Positions 17,972 to 27,006 of a stretch of 64,000 nucleotides of DNA are shown one piece after another. Made by a program: the position numbers and the translations under genes. The stretch covers positions 62,001 through 126,000 of the forward strand of contig JAKBEU010000001.1 of assembly GCA_021833625.1 (NCBI GenBank), given 5' to 3'. The notes below the pieces were generated by a model. It ran no database searches, was not told the DNA's origin, and worked only from the letters and a program-made list of their open reading frames with translations. How positions within the stretch are numbered: the first letter of the stretch is position 1; each line of letters begins with the position of its first letter. The stretch comes from a bacterium (lineage in GTDB: Bacteria; Patescibacteriota; Microgenomatia; UBA1406; GWC2-37-13).

Positions 17972-18274
17972 ATGAACTTGAAAAGCCTCATGGTCAAAAT
18001 AGAAAAAATATCCCTTTCTTATTCAAAAAAATATAATATCTCCCGTGACAGATTGTGGTATTTGCTTAAATTGCAGGAAGAGGTGGGAGAACTCACGCAA
18101 AGCTATCTGTCAATGAACGGGCAGGGAAGACGAAAAAATAAAACGCCACAAGAACTAAGACACAATTTTGAAAACGAAGTCGCGGATGTGCTTTGTCATA
18201 CGCTTCTTCTTGCACAATCGGAAGACGTCAATATAAAAAAGGCTGTCGAAAAAAAATGGCTTTCACAGGACTAA
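17972..18274 (+). CDS. MazG-like nucleotide pyrophosphohydrolase
   Basis: A protein of 100 residues with the all-alpha NTP pyrophosphohydrolase metal motif: L-Q-E-E-V-G-E-L at about 31-38 and F-E-N-E-V-A-D-V-L at about 66-74 (EExxE ... ExxD). Single-domain MazG-like proteins hydrolyse (d)NTPs or related molecules. A TATAAT box at 17959-17964 lies seven bases before the ATG, so the mRNA is likely leaderless. The stop overlaps the end of the convergent LPXTG gene by four bases. Confidence 0.8.
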   Translation: MNLKSLMVKIEKISLSYSKKYNISRDRLWYLLKLQEEVGELTQSYLSMNGQGRRKNKTPQELRHNFENEVADVLCHTLLLAQSEDVNIKKAVEKKWLSQD

Positions 18275-18750
18275 GCCTGCGAGATATCTTTCCTTAACCC
18301 TACGTAGATAAGATAAGAGGCTAATGCTCCAACTCCCAGAAGAGGGAAGATATAACCGGTTTCCGGTAATACGCCGTTCTGTCCCACCTGCGCTGAACCC
18401 GAAGCACTTGAGCCGACGGTGAGTATGAAATGGTACGATTCGTCTCCCGATGCAACTATCACGCTATGATCTGCCTTTTGCAATTCATGTCCCGGATCAA
18501 ATGTCCACGTTCCATCCGTAACACTCCCCTTAACCGTCGTAAACTGTCCGTCAAGCGTTACATCAACATTAGATCCTTTGCTTGCAACACCGGAGAATAT
18601 TACTTTTTGCGGCTCATAGTACCACCTGTTATATTTTTTTCCTTGGGTATTGAGTGCTCCTATTTTCTGGAGAATAAGAGTGTCGGCATAGACGGATGAA
18701 GAAAAAACAACAAACAAAGAAAGTAGTGCGACAAATCCCTTCAGTTTCAT
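18271..18750 (-). CDS. Secreted protein with LPXTG cell-wall sorting signal
   Basis: A protein of 159 residues with an N-terminal signal peptide (about 1-22, ending S-S-V-Y-A-D). A beta-rich domain follows at about 45-110 (V-I-F-S-G-V-A-S-K-G-S-N-V-D-V-T-L-D-G), resembling Ig-like adhesin or carbohydrate-binding folds. The C-terminal sorting signal is textbook: L-P-E-T-G at 128-132, a hydrophobic helix, then R-K-D. Sortase would join it to the cell wall. No sortase gene lies in this window. The domain function is not identified. Confidence 0.8.
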   Translation of the reverse strand: MKLKGFVALLSLFVVFSSSVYADTLILQKIGALNTQGKKYNRWYYEPQKVIFSGVASKGSNVDVTLDGQFTTVKGSVTDGTWTFDPGHELQKADHSVIVASGDESYHFILTVGSSASGSAQVGQNGVLPETGYIFPLLGVGALASYLIYVGLRKDISQA

Positions 18751-18803
18751 ACGTCTTTAGTATGAAGTATTTTCTTTAAAAAAGCAAGAGATACCCTCTT
18801 TCC

Positions 18804-19493
18804 TTATGGAAGTTGGAATATCAGGACAATTTCCCCCCGAAGTTGTTTTTGTGCAAGTTCTGCGGGTTTTCCGACTAATACTTCTTCAAATTTTTTTGTC
18901 AGTTCACGGCAGACGATAACGGTTGCATTGGGAATTATTGCGGAGCATATGTTCATTGTCGCTTCAAAGCGTCCCGCAGACTCAAATGCAACAGTGGAAT
19001 GATTCTTCCAGATAAGGGCACTGTCCTTCATTTTTTGAATGGATTTTTTCAAGTCTCCTTCTTTTTTAGGAAGAAAGCCTATGAAAGACCAGTTTTGCGA
19101 CTTTACCCCCGCAATAGCAAGTGCAGTCGTGACGCTTGACGGCCCCGGGATGACGGTGTGTGCAATATTATTCTTCAGACAATAATCGATAAGAAGACCA
19201 CCCGGGTCTGAGATAACGGGCATTCCGGCTTCAGAGATAAGGGCCACATCATTTCCCTTGGAGAGCAGCTCCAAAACATAAGGGAGTTTTTCAAACTCGC
19301 GCTCTTTGTAATAGGAAATTATCTTCTGTCCCTCCACTCGTTTGAGAGAAAATAGGTCTTCACATGCGCATAACAATGTCTCAGAACTTCTCGTATCCTC
19401 TGAAAGAATAAAAGGAGTACGAAGTAGCGTTTTTGCCTGGCGAAGGGAAATGTCTTCAAGATTCCCGATTGGCGTTCCGATGATGTAGAGCAT
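18804..19493 (-). CDS. rsmI: 16S rRNA (cytidine1402-2'-O)-methyltransferase RsmI
   Basis: A tetrapyrrole-methylase-fold enzyme of 229 residues. The N-terminus L-Y-I-I-G-T-P-I-G-N-L-E-D-I-S is diagnostic for RsmI, and the motifs S-E-D-T-R, S-E-A-G-M-P-V-I-S-D-P-G and I-P-G-P-S-S-V-T are all present. It methylates the ribosomal P-site nucleotide C1402. It is slightly short of the usual 270-290 residues because the C-terminal extension is missing. It is located 14 bases after the DedA gene on the same strand. Confidence 0.93.
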   Translation of the reverse strand: MLYIIGTPIGNLEDISLRQAKTLLRTPFILSEDTRSSETLLCACEDLFSLKRVEGQKIISYYKEREFEKLPYVLELLSKGNDVALISEAGMPVISDPGGLLIDYCLKNNIAHTVIPGPSSVTTALAIAGVKSQNWSFIGFLPKKEGDLKKSIQKMKDSALIWKNHSTVAFESAGRFEATMNICSAIIPNATVIVCRELTKKFEEVLVGKPAELAQKQLRGEIVLIFQLP

Positions 19494-19507
19494 ATTGTAA
19501 ATTTAAA

Positions 19508-20161
19508 TTATTCCTTTATTTTTTTCGTCTTCTTAAGTTTTTTTGACACTACTTGAAAAATGATGGGAAGTAAGGAGATAAGGATAACGATTAAGATAAC
19601 GAGTGAGAAATTTTTTCGGACTAACGGAATGTTCCCGAAGAAATATCCACTAAATGTTGCAATTGAGACCCAGAGGGCCGCTCCCACCATGCAATAGGAG
19701 ATAAACTTCCCGTATCCCATATTTCCCACTCCTGCAACAAAGGGAGTAAAGGTGCGGATTATCGGGATAAAGCGTGCCATGATTATCGTTTTTCCGCCGT
19801 ACTTCCTGAAAAACTCTTCCGTCTTTTTTATATGTTCTTCATTGATAGGGATTATCGGGTGCTTCACTATTTTTTTTCCAAAAAAATGACCGATAAAATA
19901 ATTGGAAGTGTCTCCGAGAAGCGCCGCACAAAAGAGAAGTCCTGCAAGAAAGAAAACATTTAAGTTTCCAAGAGCTGCCAGTGCCCCTGCCGCAAAAAGA
20001 AGAGAGTCACCGGGCAGGAAAGGCGTAAAAACAAGACCGGTTTCCATAAAAATAATACCGAAAAGAATAGCGTAGGTAAGCCCGCCGTATGTTGCGATTA
20101 TTTGTCCCAAATGTACGTCAATATGGAGGACAAAATCAAAGAGAAATTTTATTATGCTCAT
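19508..20161 (-). CDS. DedA family membrane protein
   Basis: A protein of 217 residues of the DedA/SNARE-associated (VTT) family. The pattern F-M-E-T-G-L-V-F-T-P-F-L-P-G-D-S-L-L-F and the basic G-G-K-T-I-I-M-A-R-F-I-P-I-I-R-T-F-T-P motif are characteristic. The family contains undecaprenyl-phosphate and phospholipid flippases needed for envelope homeostasis. The C-terminus is a Lys-rich tail. It is divergent from uvrB and probably co-transcribed with rsmI. Confidence 0.92.
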   Translation of the reverse strand: MSIIKFLFDFVLHIDVHLGQIIATYGGLTYAILFGIIFMETGLVFTPFLPGDSLLFAAGALAALGNLNVFFLAGLLFCAALLGDTSNYFIGHFFGKKIVKHPIIPINEEHIKKTEEFFRKYGGKTIIMARFIPIIRTFTPFVAGVGNMGYGKFISYCMVGAALWVSIATFSGYFFGNIPLVRKNFSLVILIVILISLLPIIFQVVSKKLKKTKKIKE

Positions 20162-20209
20162 TTGGATATTATGACATGCGTCTCTTTAAATTACAAATGT
20201 CCGCAAACT

Positions 20210-20262
20210 CGTGTTTACACGTACAACTCACATTGCTAATGTATCAGTTTTTATGATACAAT
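20210..20262 (+). promoter_or_regulatory. uvrB promoter region with two inverted repeats
   Basis: CGTGT-TT-ACACG at 20210-20221 and GTATCA-N7-TGATAC at 20241-20259. The second overlaps a TACAAT-like -10 box (20257-20262), 18 bases before the uvrB ATG. Operator function, perhaps damage-responsive, is inference; neither repeat matches the standard E. coli or B. subtilis LexA boxes. Confidence 0.4.
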
Positions 20263-20280
20263 TATTGGTTTCGAATCCTT

Positions 20281-22284
20281 ATGTTTATACTAAAAGCGCC
20301 ATTTTCATCAACGGGAGACCAGCCACAGGCCATTGCAGCCCTGACAAAGGGTGTTCTTGAGGGTAAAAAAGATCAGGTACTTCTCGGGGTTACTGGTTCC
20401 GGAAAGACCTTCACGGTTGCGAACGTTATCCGTAATTTAAACCTCCCGACGCTTATCATCTCCCATAACAAAACGCTCGCCGGACAGATATATCAGGAAA
20501 TGCGGGAATTTTTTCCCGATAACGCGGTTTCCTACTTCGTTTCCTACTACGATTTTTATCAGCCTGAAGCGTACATCCCTCAATCGGACACCTATATCGA
20601 TAAAGAGGCGCAGATTAACGAACAGATAGACAAATTACGCCTGCAATCAACGACAAATATTTTGACGCGCAAAGACGTTGTTGTCGTTGCATCCGTTTCC
20701 TGCATTTATAACATCGGGTCTCCTGCCGATTACGGAAAATATGTTCTTGAAATAGAGGTAGGAAAACCGTTTGATTTACAGCAATCCATGTACCGCCTTG
20801 CCCAATTGCAATATGACAGAAGCGAGTTTGACTTCAAACGAGGAACATTCCGCGTGCGGGGAACCGAGTTTGACGTCTATCCCGCATATGAGGACATCGG
20901 CTATCGTGTTTCCCATACGGGAGGCATGGTTACGGCAATTGTCAGGTTTGACCCACTTACCGGCAAGCAGGATGCTTCACTTGACAAACTTGTCATCTTT
21001 CCTGCAAAGCATTTTATGGCTGACCCCCAAACCATTGAAAAAGCGGAAAAAGAAATAAGAAAAGATATGGAGTTTGAAGTTGCTCTTCACAAAAAAGCGG
21101 GACGCCTCGTTGAAGCACAACGTCTTTCGCAACGGGTCAATCACGATCTTGAGATGATAAAAGAAGTTGGATACGTGAATGGTATTGAAAATTATTCCCG
21201 TTATTTTGATGGAAGAGCGGAAGGCGACCCGCCATTCTCACTACTTCACTATTTCCGTCAGGCATATGGAAATAAATTTTTGGTAGTTGTTGATGAATCG
21301 CATATGTCCGTTCCCCAAATCCGCGGTATGTTCAACGGGGACTTTGCAAGAAAAAAGACGTTAATTGACTTCGGGTTCCGTCTGAAGGCTGCATACGACA
21401 ACAGACCGATGAGGTTTGAAGAGTTTTATAAAATTCCTCCTAATATTATTTACCTTTCCGCAACACCGAACGAATGGGAAACGGCTAGGTCAACCGTAGT
21501 GCAACAGTTGGTGCGACCGACAGGAATTGTCGACCCTGAGGTAATCGTACGGCCTTCAAAAAATGAGGTGCAGGATCTTGTTGCTGAAATTGAAAAAAGA
21601 GTAAAACAAAACCAAAAAGGAAAAATACTGGTAACCACTCTGACAAAACGTATTGCGGAAGACCTGACGGAATATCTGAAAGAAAAAGGTATTAAAGCAA
21701 CATATCTGCACTCCGATATCGAAACACTTGAAAGATCCGACATATTAGACAGTCTGAGGAAAAATGAATACGACGTCCTTATCGGAGTCAATCTTTTAAG
21801 AGAGGGAATAGATCTTCCTGAAGTCACTCTTGTTGCAATATTGGACGCCGACAAAGAAGGGTTTTTGCGCTCACGTACGGCTCTCATCCAAACGATGGGA
21901 CGTGCCGCACGAAACGTCGGCGGCGAGGTCATTATGTATGCGGATGAAAAAACGGATTCGATGACCGCGGCAATTGCGGAGATAAACAGACGAAGAACGT
22001 ATCAGCTTGCGTATAACAAAAAAAACAATATAACGCCGCAAACCATTATTAAGTCAATACGGAAAAGAATAATAGAAAAGGAAGAAGATCTAGATGAACT
22101 GGGTAACTCAAAACAAAGCGGATACGACTATCTTCTGAAGGGAATACGGAAAGAAAGTCTTACTCCCTACGATAAAAAGAAAACCATAAAACGTCTTGAA
22201 CGGGAAATGAAAAAAGCCGCGGAGGAAATGAATTTTGAAGTTGCGATATTATTACGTGAAAAAGTTAAAGAATTAAACAAATAA
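20281..22284 (+). CDS. uvrB: Excinuclease ABC subunit B
   Basis: The UvrB helicase-like damage-verification subunit, 667 residues and full length. Walker A is G-V-T-G-S-G-K-T at 36-43, and the beta-hairpin region Y-Y-D-F-Y-Q-P-E-A-Y-I-P lies near 95-106. Motif II reads V-V-D-E-S-H, and motif VI is Q-T-M-G-R-A-A-R. The C-terminal UVR motif that recruits UvrC (about 630-665) is present. It is followed by uvrA after four bases and by uvrC two genes later, so all three nucleotide-excision genes are linked. Confidence 0.98.
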   Translation: MFILKAPFSSTGDQPQAIAALTKGVLEGKKDQVLLGVTGSGKTFTVANVIRNLNLPTLIISHNKTLAGQIYQEMREFFPDNAVSYFVSYYDFYQPEAYIPQSDTYIDKEAQINEQIDKLRLQSTTNILTRKDVVVVASVSCIYNIGSPADYGKYVLEIEVGKPFDLQQSMYRLAQLQYDRSEFDFKRGTFRVRGTEFDVYPAYEDIGYRVSHTGGMVTAIVRFDPLTGKQDASLDKLVIFPAKHFMADPQTIEKAEKEIRKDMEFEVALHKKAGRLVEAQRLSQRVNHDLEMIKEVGYVNGIENYSRYFDGRAEGDPPFSLLHYFRQAYGNKFLVVVDESHMSVPQIRGMFNGDFARKKTLIDFGFRLKAAYDNRPMRFEEFYKIPPNIIYLSATPNEWETARSTVVQQLVRPTGIVDPEVIVRPSKNEVQDLVAEIEKRVKQNQKGKILVTTLTKRIAEDLTEYLKEKGIKATYLHSDIETLERSDILDSLRKNEYDVLIGVNLLREGIDLPEVTLVAILDADKEGFLRSRTALIQTMGRAARNVGGEVIMYADEKTDSMTAAIAEINRRRTYQLAYNKKNNITPQTIIKSIRKRIIEKEEDLDELGNSKQSGYDYLLKGIRKESLTPYDKKKTIKRLEREMKKAAEEMNFEVAILLREKVKELNK

Positions 22285-22288
22285 TCAA

Positions 22289-25159
22289 ATGAATAACGAA
22301 ATAATCATAAAAGGCGCCAGACAGCATAATTTACAAAATGTGAATGTTACTATTCCAAAGAACAAGCTTGTCATAATCACCGGAGTATCGGGATCGGGAA
22401 AATCATCCCTTGCTTTTGATACGTTATATGCAGAGGGACAAAGACGTTACGTTGAGTCGTTATCTGCATATGCACGACAGTTTTTAGGAATAATGGAGAA
22501 GCCTGATGTCGACCTTATTGAAGGCCTTTCTCCCGCAATTTCAATTGACCAGAAAAGCACCTCCCACAATCCCCGCTCAACTGTTGGCACAATCACCGAG
22601 ATATATGACTATTTGAGACTGTTGTTTGCCCGTATAGGTCATCCCCATTGTCCGAATTGTAAGCTGGAAATCACACGGCTCAGTCTTGACGAAATCGTGT
22701 CGCGTGCAATAAAGTTGGCAGAAAAAGAAACACTTGCCGATAAGACAGTTCCCCATACGTTTTCACTTCTTTCGCCTGTTGCAACGGATAAAAAGGGAGA
22801 GTTCAAGGACCTGTTTAACAACATACGTTCAAAAGGGTATTCCTCCATTCTTGTCGATAACAAACCATACGATCTGCAACGGGATGAAATCAGCTTGATC
22901 AAGACAAATAAACACACGGTTGAAGTCATCGTTGACAGCTTTAATTTGCAGGCAAAAGACCTGAAGGATAAGGTGTTTATGTCCTCACTTCATCTTCGAA
23001 CCGCCGCAAGTATCGAACAGGGCTTGGCACTGTCTGATGGTCTTATTCTCCTTAAAGGAAAAGAAAAGACACTGTTTTCCGAACATTTTTCCTGTCCCAA
23101 CTGCAACCTCTCGCTTCCTCCTATTGAACCGCGCATGTTCTCGTTCAATTCTCCCCTTGGCGCATGCGGAAAATGTAAGGGGTTGGGAACACTTTATAAG
23201 ATAGATCCCGAATTGATATTGAATAAGAAATTAAGCATTAATGAGGGGGGCATCCTGCCTTTTAATAAGATACATTTTCAGGACACGTGGTATATCCGTC
23301 TTTTGAAGCAGATGTGTGAAGAGGAAGGAATAGATATGAATATGCCCTTAGGAGAAATAGAAGAACCGCTTCTTAAAATACTTCTCTATGGAACGGAAAC
23401 GGTATATCGGGTAGTGGGACACAACCGGTTCGGCAAAAATACGGCCATATACGAAAAATTCCTCGGTATAGTAAACGAATTTGAAAAACGGTTTTTCGAA
23501 ACACAAACAGGAACTGAGGAAATTGAGGTGGGGAGATATATGAAAGAAGAAGTGTGCGATAAATGTAAAGGAAAAAGACTGAAGCCCGAGGTTCTTTCGA
23601 TAACAATAGAGGATAAAAACATCATGGACATCTGCGATATGGCAATCGATAAGGTAAAGTCATACGTTATTGACGAACTGCCGAACAAGCTAAACCGCTA
23701 CGAAAAAGAAATAGGGGTTATCATTCTGAAAGAGATTGGGATACGTTCCACTTTCCTGTGTAATGTCGGCCTTTCCTACCTGACAATCAACAGAACTGCA
23801 AAAACACTTTCCGGAGGAGAACTGCAGCGTATACGGCTTGCGTCACAAATAGGAAGCGGACTAACCGGTGTTTTGTATGTTCTTGATGAGCCGTCAATTG
23901 GGCTGCACCCGAAAGATGTATCTGCTCTCATTGACACCCTCAAACATCTGCGCGATTTAGGGAACTCGGTAGTTGTTGTTGAACACGACCGCGAGACAAT
24001 AGAAAACGCTGATTATCTTATTGAACTGGGACCTAAAGCGGGACGGGACGGCGGACGGCTTATCGATGCGGGAACACTCAGTGAAGTAATTGCAAAAGGA
24101 AAGTCACTAACCGGAGCTTACATTTCTGGCAAGAAAAAAATACCGATTACGAAAAGAAAATTAGCAACGGAAAGAGGATGGATTGAACTGCAGGGAGCAA
24201 GTCTTTATAACTTAAAAAAAGTCGATATACGCCTTCCGCTTGGAAATATGATTGCGATAACCGGAGTTTCGGGTTCGGGAAAATCAACCCTTATTACAGA
24301 AACCCTCTATCCAGCTCTGAAGTCATATATTGACGGATATTTCGTTGAAAAGATGGGGGATTTTACCCGTCTGTTAGGACAGCAATACCTTCAGCGTGTT
24401 TACCTTGTTGATCAGTCTCCCATTGGAAGAACTCCACGAAGCAATCCGGCGACCTATACCGGCATGTTTGATGAAATACGAGAGATATTTGCAGAAACCC
24501 TTGAATCAAAAGCCAGAGGATTTAAGAAAGGAAGATTCTCCTTTAACATGAAAGGCGGGAGATGTGAAAAATGTCAAGGTGCGGGAGTTATAAAAATTAC
24601 CATGCAGTTTCTTCCTGACGTATATATAACATGTGATGTATGTGAAGGACACCGCTATAACAAAGAAACACTTGAAGTCCGATTTAAAGGAAAAACGATT
24701 TATGACATTTTGAATATGACGGTTGATGAAGGAATTGAGTACTTTAAAAATCATATTCATATTTATCAAAAACTGTTCTTCCTCAAAAACGTCGGACTAG
24801 GGTACATCAAGTTGGGACAACCAGCCCCCAGTTTTTCAGGAGGAGAGGCGCAGCGCATAAAACTTGCCCACGAACTTTCCCGAAAAGACACCGGCAAGAC
24901 GCTGTACATTCTGGATGAACCGACAACGGGGCTCCACATGTACGATATTGAAAAATTATTGCATACGTTGCATCAACTCGTTGAAACCGGAAATACGGTC
25001 GTCATTATCGAACACAACATGGACATTATTAGAAATTGTCAGTATATCGTCGACATGGGTCCCGGCGGAGGAGAAACGGGAGGAAGGGTACTGTATCAAG
25101 GTCCACTTCATGGTATCATGAAAGTTAAGGACTCATACACCCGTGAGTACCTTGCCTAA
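22289..25159 (+). CDS. uvrA: Excinuclease ABC subunit A
   Basis: A protein of 956 residues, full length. It has two ABC ATPase modules with Walker A motifs G-V-S-G-S-G-K-S-S (about 32-40) and G-V-S-G-S-G-K-S-T (about 659-667), and signatures L-S-G-G-E and F-S-G-G-E. Zinc-binding Cys pairs appear at C-P-N-C, C-G-K-C, C-D-K-C and C-E-K-C/C-D-V-C. UvrA finds DNA lesions and loads UvrB. It lies four bases after uvrB with no visible ribosome-binding site. Confidence 0.98.
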   Translation: MNNEIIIKGARQHNLQNVNVTIPKNKLVIITGVSGSGKSSLAFDTLYAEGQRRYVESLSAYARQFLGIMEKPDVDLIEGLSPAISIDQKSTSHNPRSTVGTITEIYDYLRLLFARIGHPHCPNCKLEITRLSLDEIVSRAIKLAEKETLADKTVPHTFSLLSPVATDKKGEFKDLFNNIRSKGYSSILVDNKPYDLQRDEISLIKTNKHTVEVIVDSFNLQAKDLKDKVFMSSLHLRTAASIEQGLALSDGLILLKGKEKTLFSEHFSCPNCNLSLPPIEPRMFSFNSPLGACGKCKGLGTLYKIDPELILNKKLSINEGGILPFNKIHFQDTWYIRLLKQMCEEEGIDMNMPLGEIEEPLLKILLYGTETVYRVVGHNRFGKNTAIYEKFLGIVNEFEKRFFETQTGTEEIEVGRYMKEEVCDKCKGKRLKPEVLSITIEDKNIMDICDMAIDKVKSYVIDELPNKLNRYEKEIGVIILKEIGIRSTFLCNVGLSYLTINRTAKTLSGGELQRIRLASQIGSGLTGVLYVLDEPSIGLHPKDVSALIDTLKHLRDLGNSVVVVEHDRETIENADYLIELGPKAGRDGGRLIDAGTLSEVIAKGKSLTGAYISGKKKIPITKRKLATERGWIELQGASLYNLKKVDIRLPLGNMIAITGVSGSGKSTLITETLYPALKSYIDGYFVEKMGDFTRLLGQQYLQRVYLVDQSPIGRTPRSNPATYTGMFDEIREIFAETLESKARGFKKGRFSFNMKGGRCEKCQGAGVIKITMQFLPDVYITCDVCEGHRYNKETLEVRFKGKTIYDILNMTVDEGIEYFKNHIHIYQKLFFLKNVGLGYIKLGQPAPSFSGGEAQRIKLAHELSRKDTGKTLYILDEPTTGLHMYDIEKLLHTLHQLVETGNTVVIIEHNMDIIRNCQYIVDMGPGGGETGGRVLYQGPLHGIMKVKDSYTREYLA

Positions 25160-25173
25160 CGTTTTTAAACAAA

Positions 25174-27006
25174 ATGTCATCTAAAAAACTTAATTTATTT
25201 GTATTTTTTGGGTTGTTGTTCTGTTTTTTGTTTACCGTCCCCGTCTTTGCCTCTGACTTTAATTCGGAATACAATATTGAATATTTCATAAAAGACGGGA
25301 ACGCGGCACAGGCGTATACACAAGCTGCTTACGTTATTCGACTTACCAACTTGCAACCGGACAAGATAGTCAGCACGTTCAGCATTTCATTTCCCCAATC
25401 ATTTGGAGTAGGAAACATACAAGTCAAGGACGATAACGGCACAATTATTCCGGAAGTTACACAGAAAGACCGCTATGTCGTTGTCTCCATGAAGTTCAAC
25501 AACCCCAAGCCCGGGCTTAATGAAGTCAACTCGCTCTACATAAACTTTTTGCAAAAGAATGTATTCCGTGCAAAAGGAACCATATGGGAAATCCTTATTC
25601 CAACCATGCAAACTGAAAATATGACACTCCGTTCCGTTGTCGTCAATCTTCCTCCCGACAAACACAGCAAACTGTCCATCGCAAAACCATTGCCCGACAA
25701 TGTCACTCTTGACAAAATTACCTGGAACAATGTTACTACTGACTCGATATATGCGGTCTTTGGAGACGTCCAAAACTACAGTCTCAACCTCAAATATCAT
25801 CTTGAAAACCCCAATGTTTACCGCGTCTATACCGATATAGCACTTCCTCCCGATACCCTGTATCAGCAGGTAATATATGACTCTCTTCTTCCTAAACCCG
25901 ACTCACTTTTTTCCGATTCAGACGGAAATGCTCTGGCCAGGTATAACCTTAATCCGCAGGAAAAAAAAGATATTATGTTTAAAGGATATGTAAAAATATA
26001 TGCATCTCCCCGGAGTGACTACGTCGATTTTACGACCACACAATTCAATAAAGAAAAATATACTTTATTTGATGCGCAACCTTTATGGACGCTAAAAAGT
26101 AAGCCCGTAACATCTGACAACATAAAAACAATTTATGACTTTGTTACCTCCACACTCACCTACAACTATAATAGGATTATTAAAGGGAATTCACGCATGG
26201 GAGCAGCACAAGCCTTACAGTTTCCTGACCAGGCTGTCTGCACGGAATATTCGGATGTTTTTATTGCCATCGCTCGCCAGAACGGTTTTTTTACCCGAGA
26301 GATACAAGGGTTTGGGTTCGCATCAGACCAGGATCTGCGCCCTATACAGGATAACTCGGACATCCTGCATTCATGGGTAGAGTACTATGACACCGTAAAA
26401 AACAGATGGATTCCGATTGACCCGACTTGGGCTGATACGTCCCATATAGACTATTTTTCTTCATTTGATTTCAACCATATTGCCTTTGCCATACACGGAA
26501 AAAAAGCGGACTATCCCTATCCTGCAGGAAGTTATAAATCCGATCCAAATGATAAGGACGTATATGTCGAGCCGGTGACGGAAACGCCGCAAATACAAAA
26601 TAAGCTTGCCTCCGAGATTGACAAGCTTCCGCTTCCCAGCAACACTTCCGGCTCCTTTACTTTGAAATTTACCGTGACAAACGGTGGGAATGCAAGTATT
26701 TGGAATAAAAAGATATCCGTTGTTATGGAAGGTGCTTCGGTTGAAGGCGATACACAGCCGATTGATCATCTGCTTCCCGGTGAAACAAAAAGTTATTCAA
26801 CCTCATTCAAACCCGACAACTCTCTCTTTTATCAATCGACACAAGTTGAAATAAAGTCGGGCGATGAGACGATAGGAAAACAGACGATTACCGTTCCCAC
26901 TTTTGTTACTTTCTTTAGTAAGTTCGGACTGCCCATTGTTCTCCTTCTTCTTGGTGCTCTTATCTTCAGCATTGTTATCACTAAAAAAAGTTCCCATGAT
27001 AAGTAA
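25174..27006 (+). CDS. Membrane-anchored extracellular transglutaminase-like protein
   Basis: A protein of 610 residues with a signal peptide (about 1-26), a long beta-rich ectodomain, a transglutaminase-like core (about 300-440) and a C-terminal TM helix (about 580-602) followed by K-K-S-S. The catalytic triad is visible: Cys in A-V-C-T-E-Y-S-D, His in L-H-S-W-V-E-Y and Asp in I-D-P-T-W-A-D-T. Such proteins act as peptidases or cross-linkers outside the cell; the substrate is unknown. It sits between uvrA and uvrC in one tight run; its last 11 bases overlap uvrC. Confidence 0.88.
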   Translation: MSSKKLNLFVFFGLLFCFLFTVPVFASDFNSEYNIEYFIKDGNAAQAYTQAAYVIRLTNLQPDKIVSTFSISFPQSFGVGNIQVKDDNGTIIPEVTQKDRYVVVSMKFNNPKPGLNEVNSLYINFLQKNVFRAKGTIWEILIPTMQTENMTLRSVVVNLPPDKHSKLSIAKPLPDNVTLDKITWNNVTTDSIYAVFGDVQNYSLNLKYHLENPNVYRVYTDIALPPDTLYQQVIYDSLLPKPDSLFSDSDGNALARYNLNPQEKKDIMFKGYVKIYASPRSDYVDFTTTQFNKEKYTLFDAQPLWTLKSKPVTSDNIKTIYDFVTSTLTYNYNRIIKGNSRMGAAQALQFPDQAVCTEYSDVFIAIARQNGFFTREIQGFGFASDQDLRPIQDNSDILHSWVEYYDTVKNRWIPIDPTWADTSHIDYFSSFDFNHIAFAIHGKKADYPYPAGSYKSDPNDKDVYVEPVTETPQIQNKLASEIDKLPLPSNTSGSFTLKFTVTNGGNASIWNKKISVVMEGASVEGDTQPIDHLLPGETKSYSTSFKPDNSLFYQSTQVEIKSGDETIGKQTITVPTFVTFFSKFGLPIVLLLLGALIFSIVITKKSSHDK

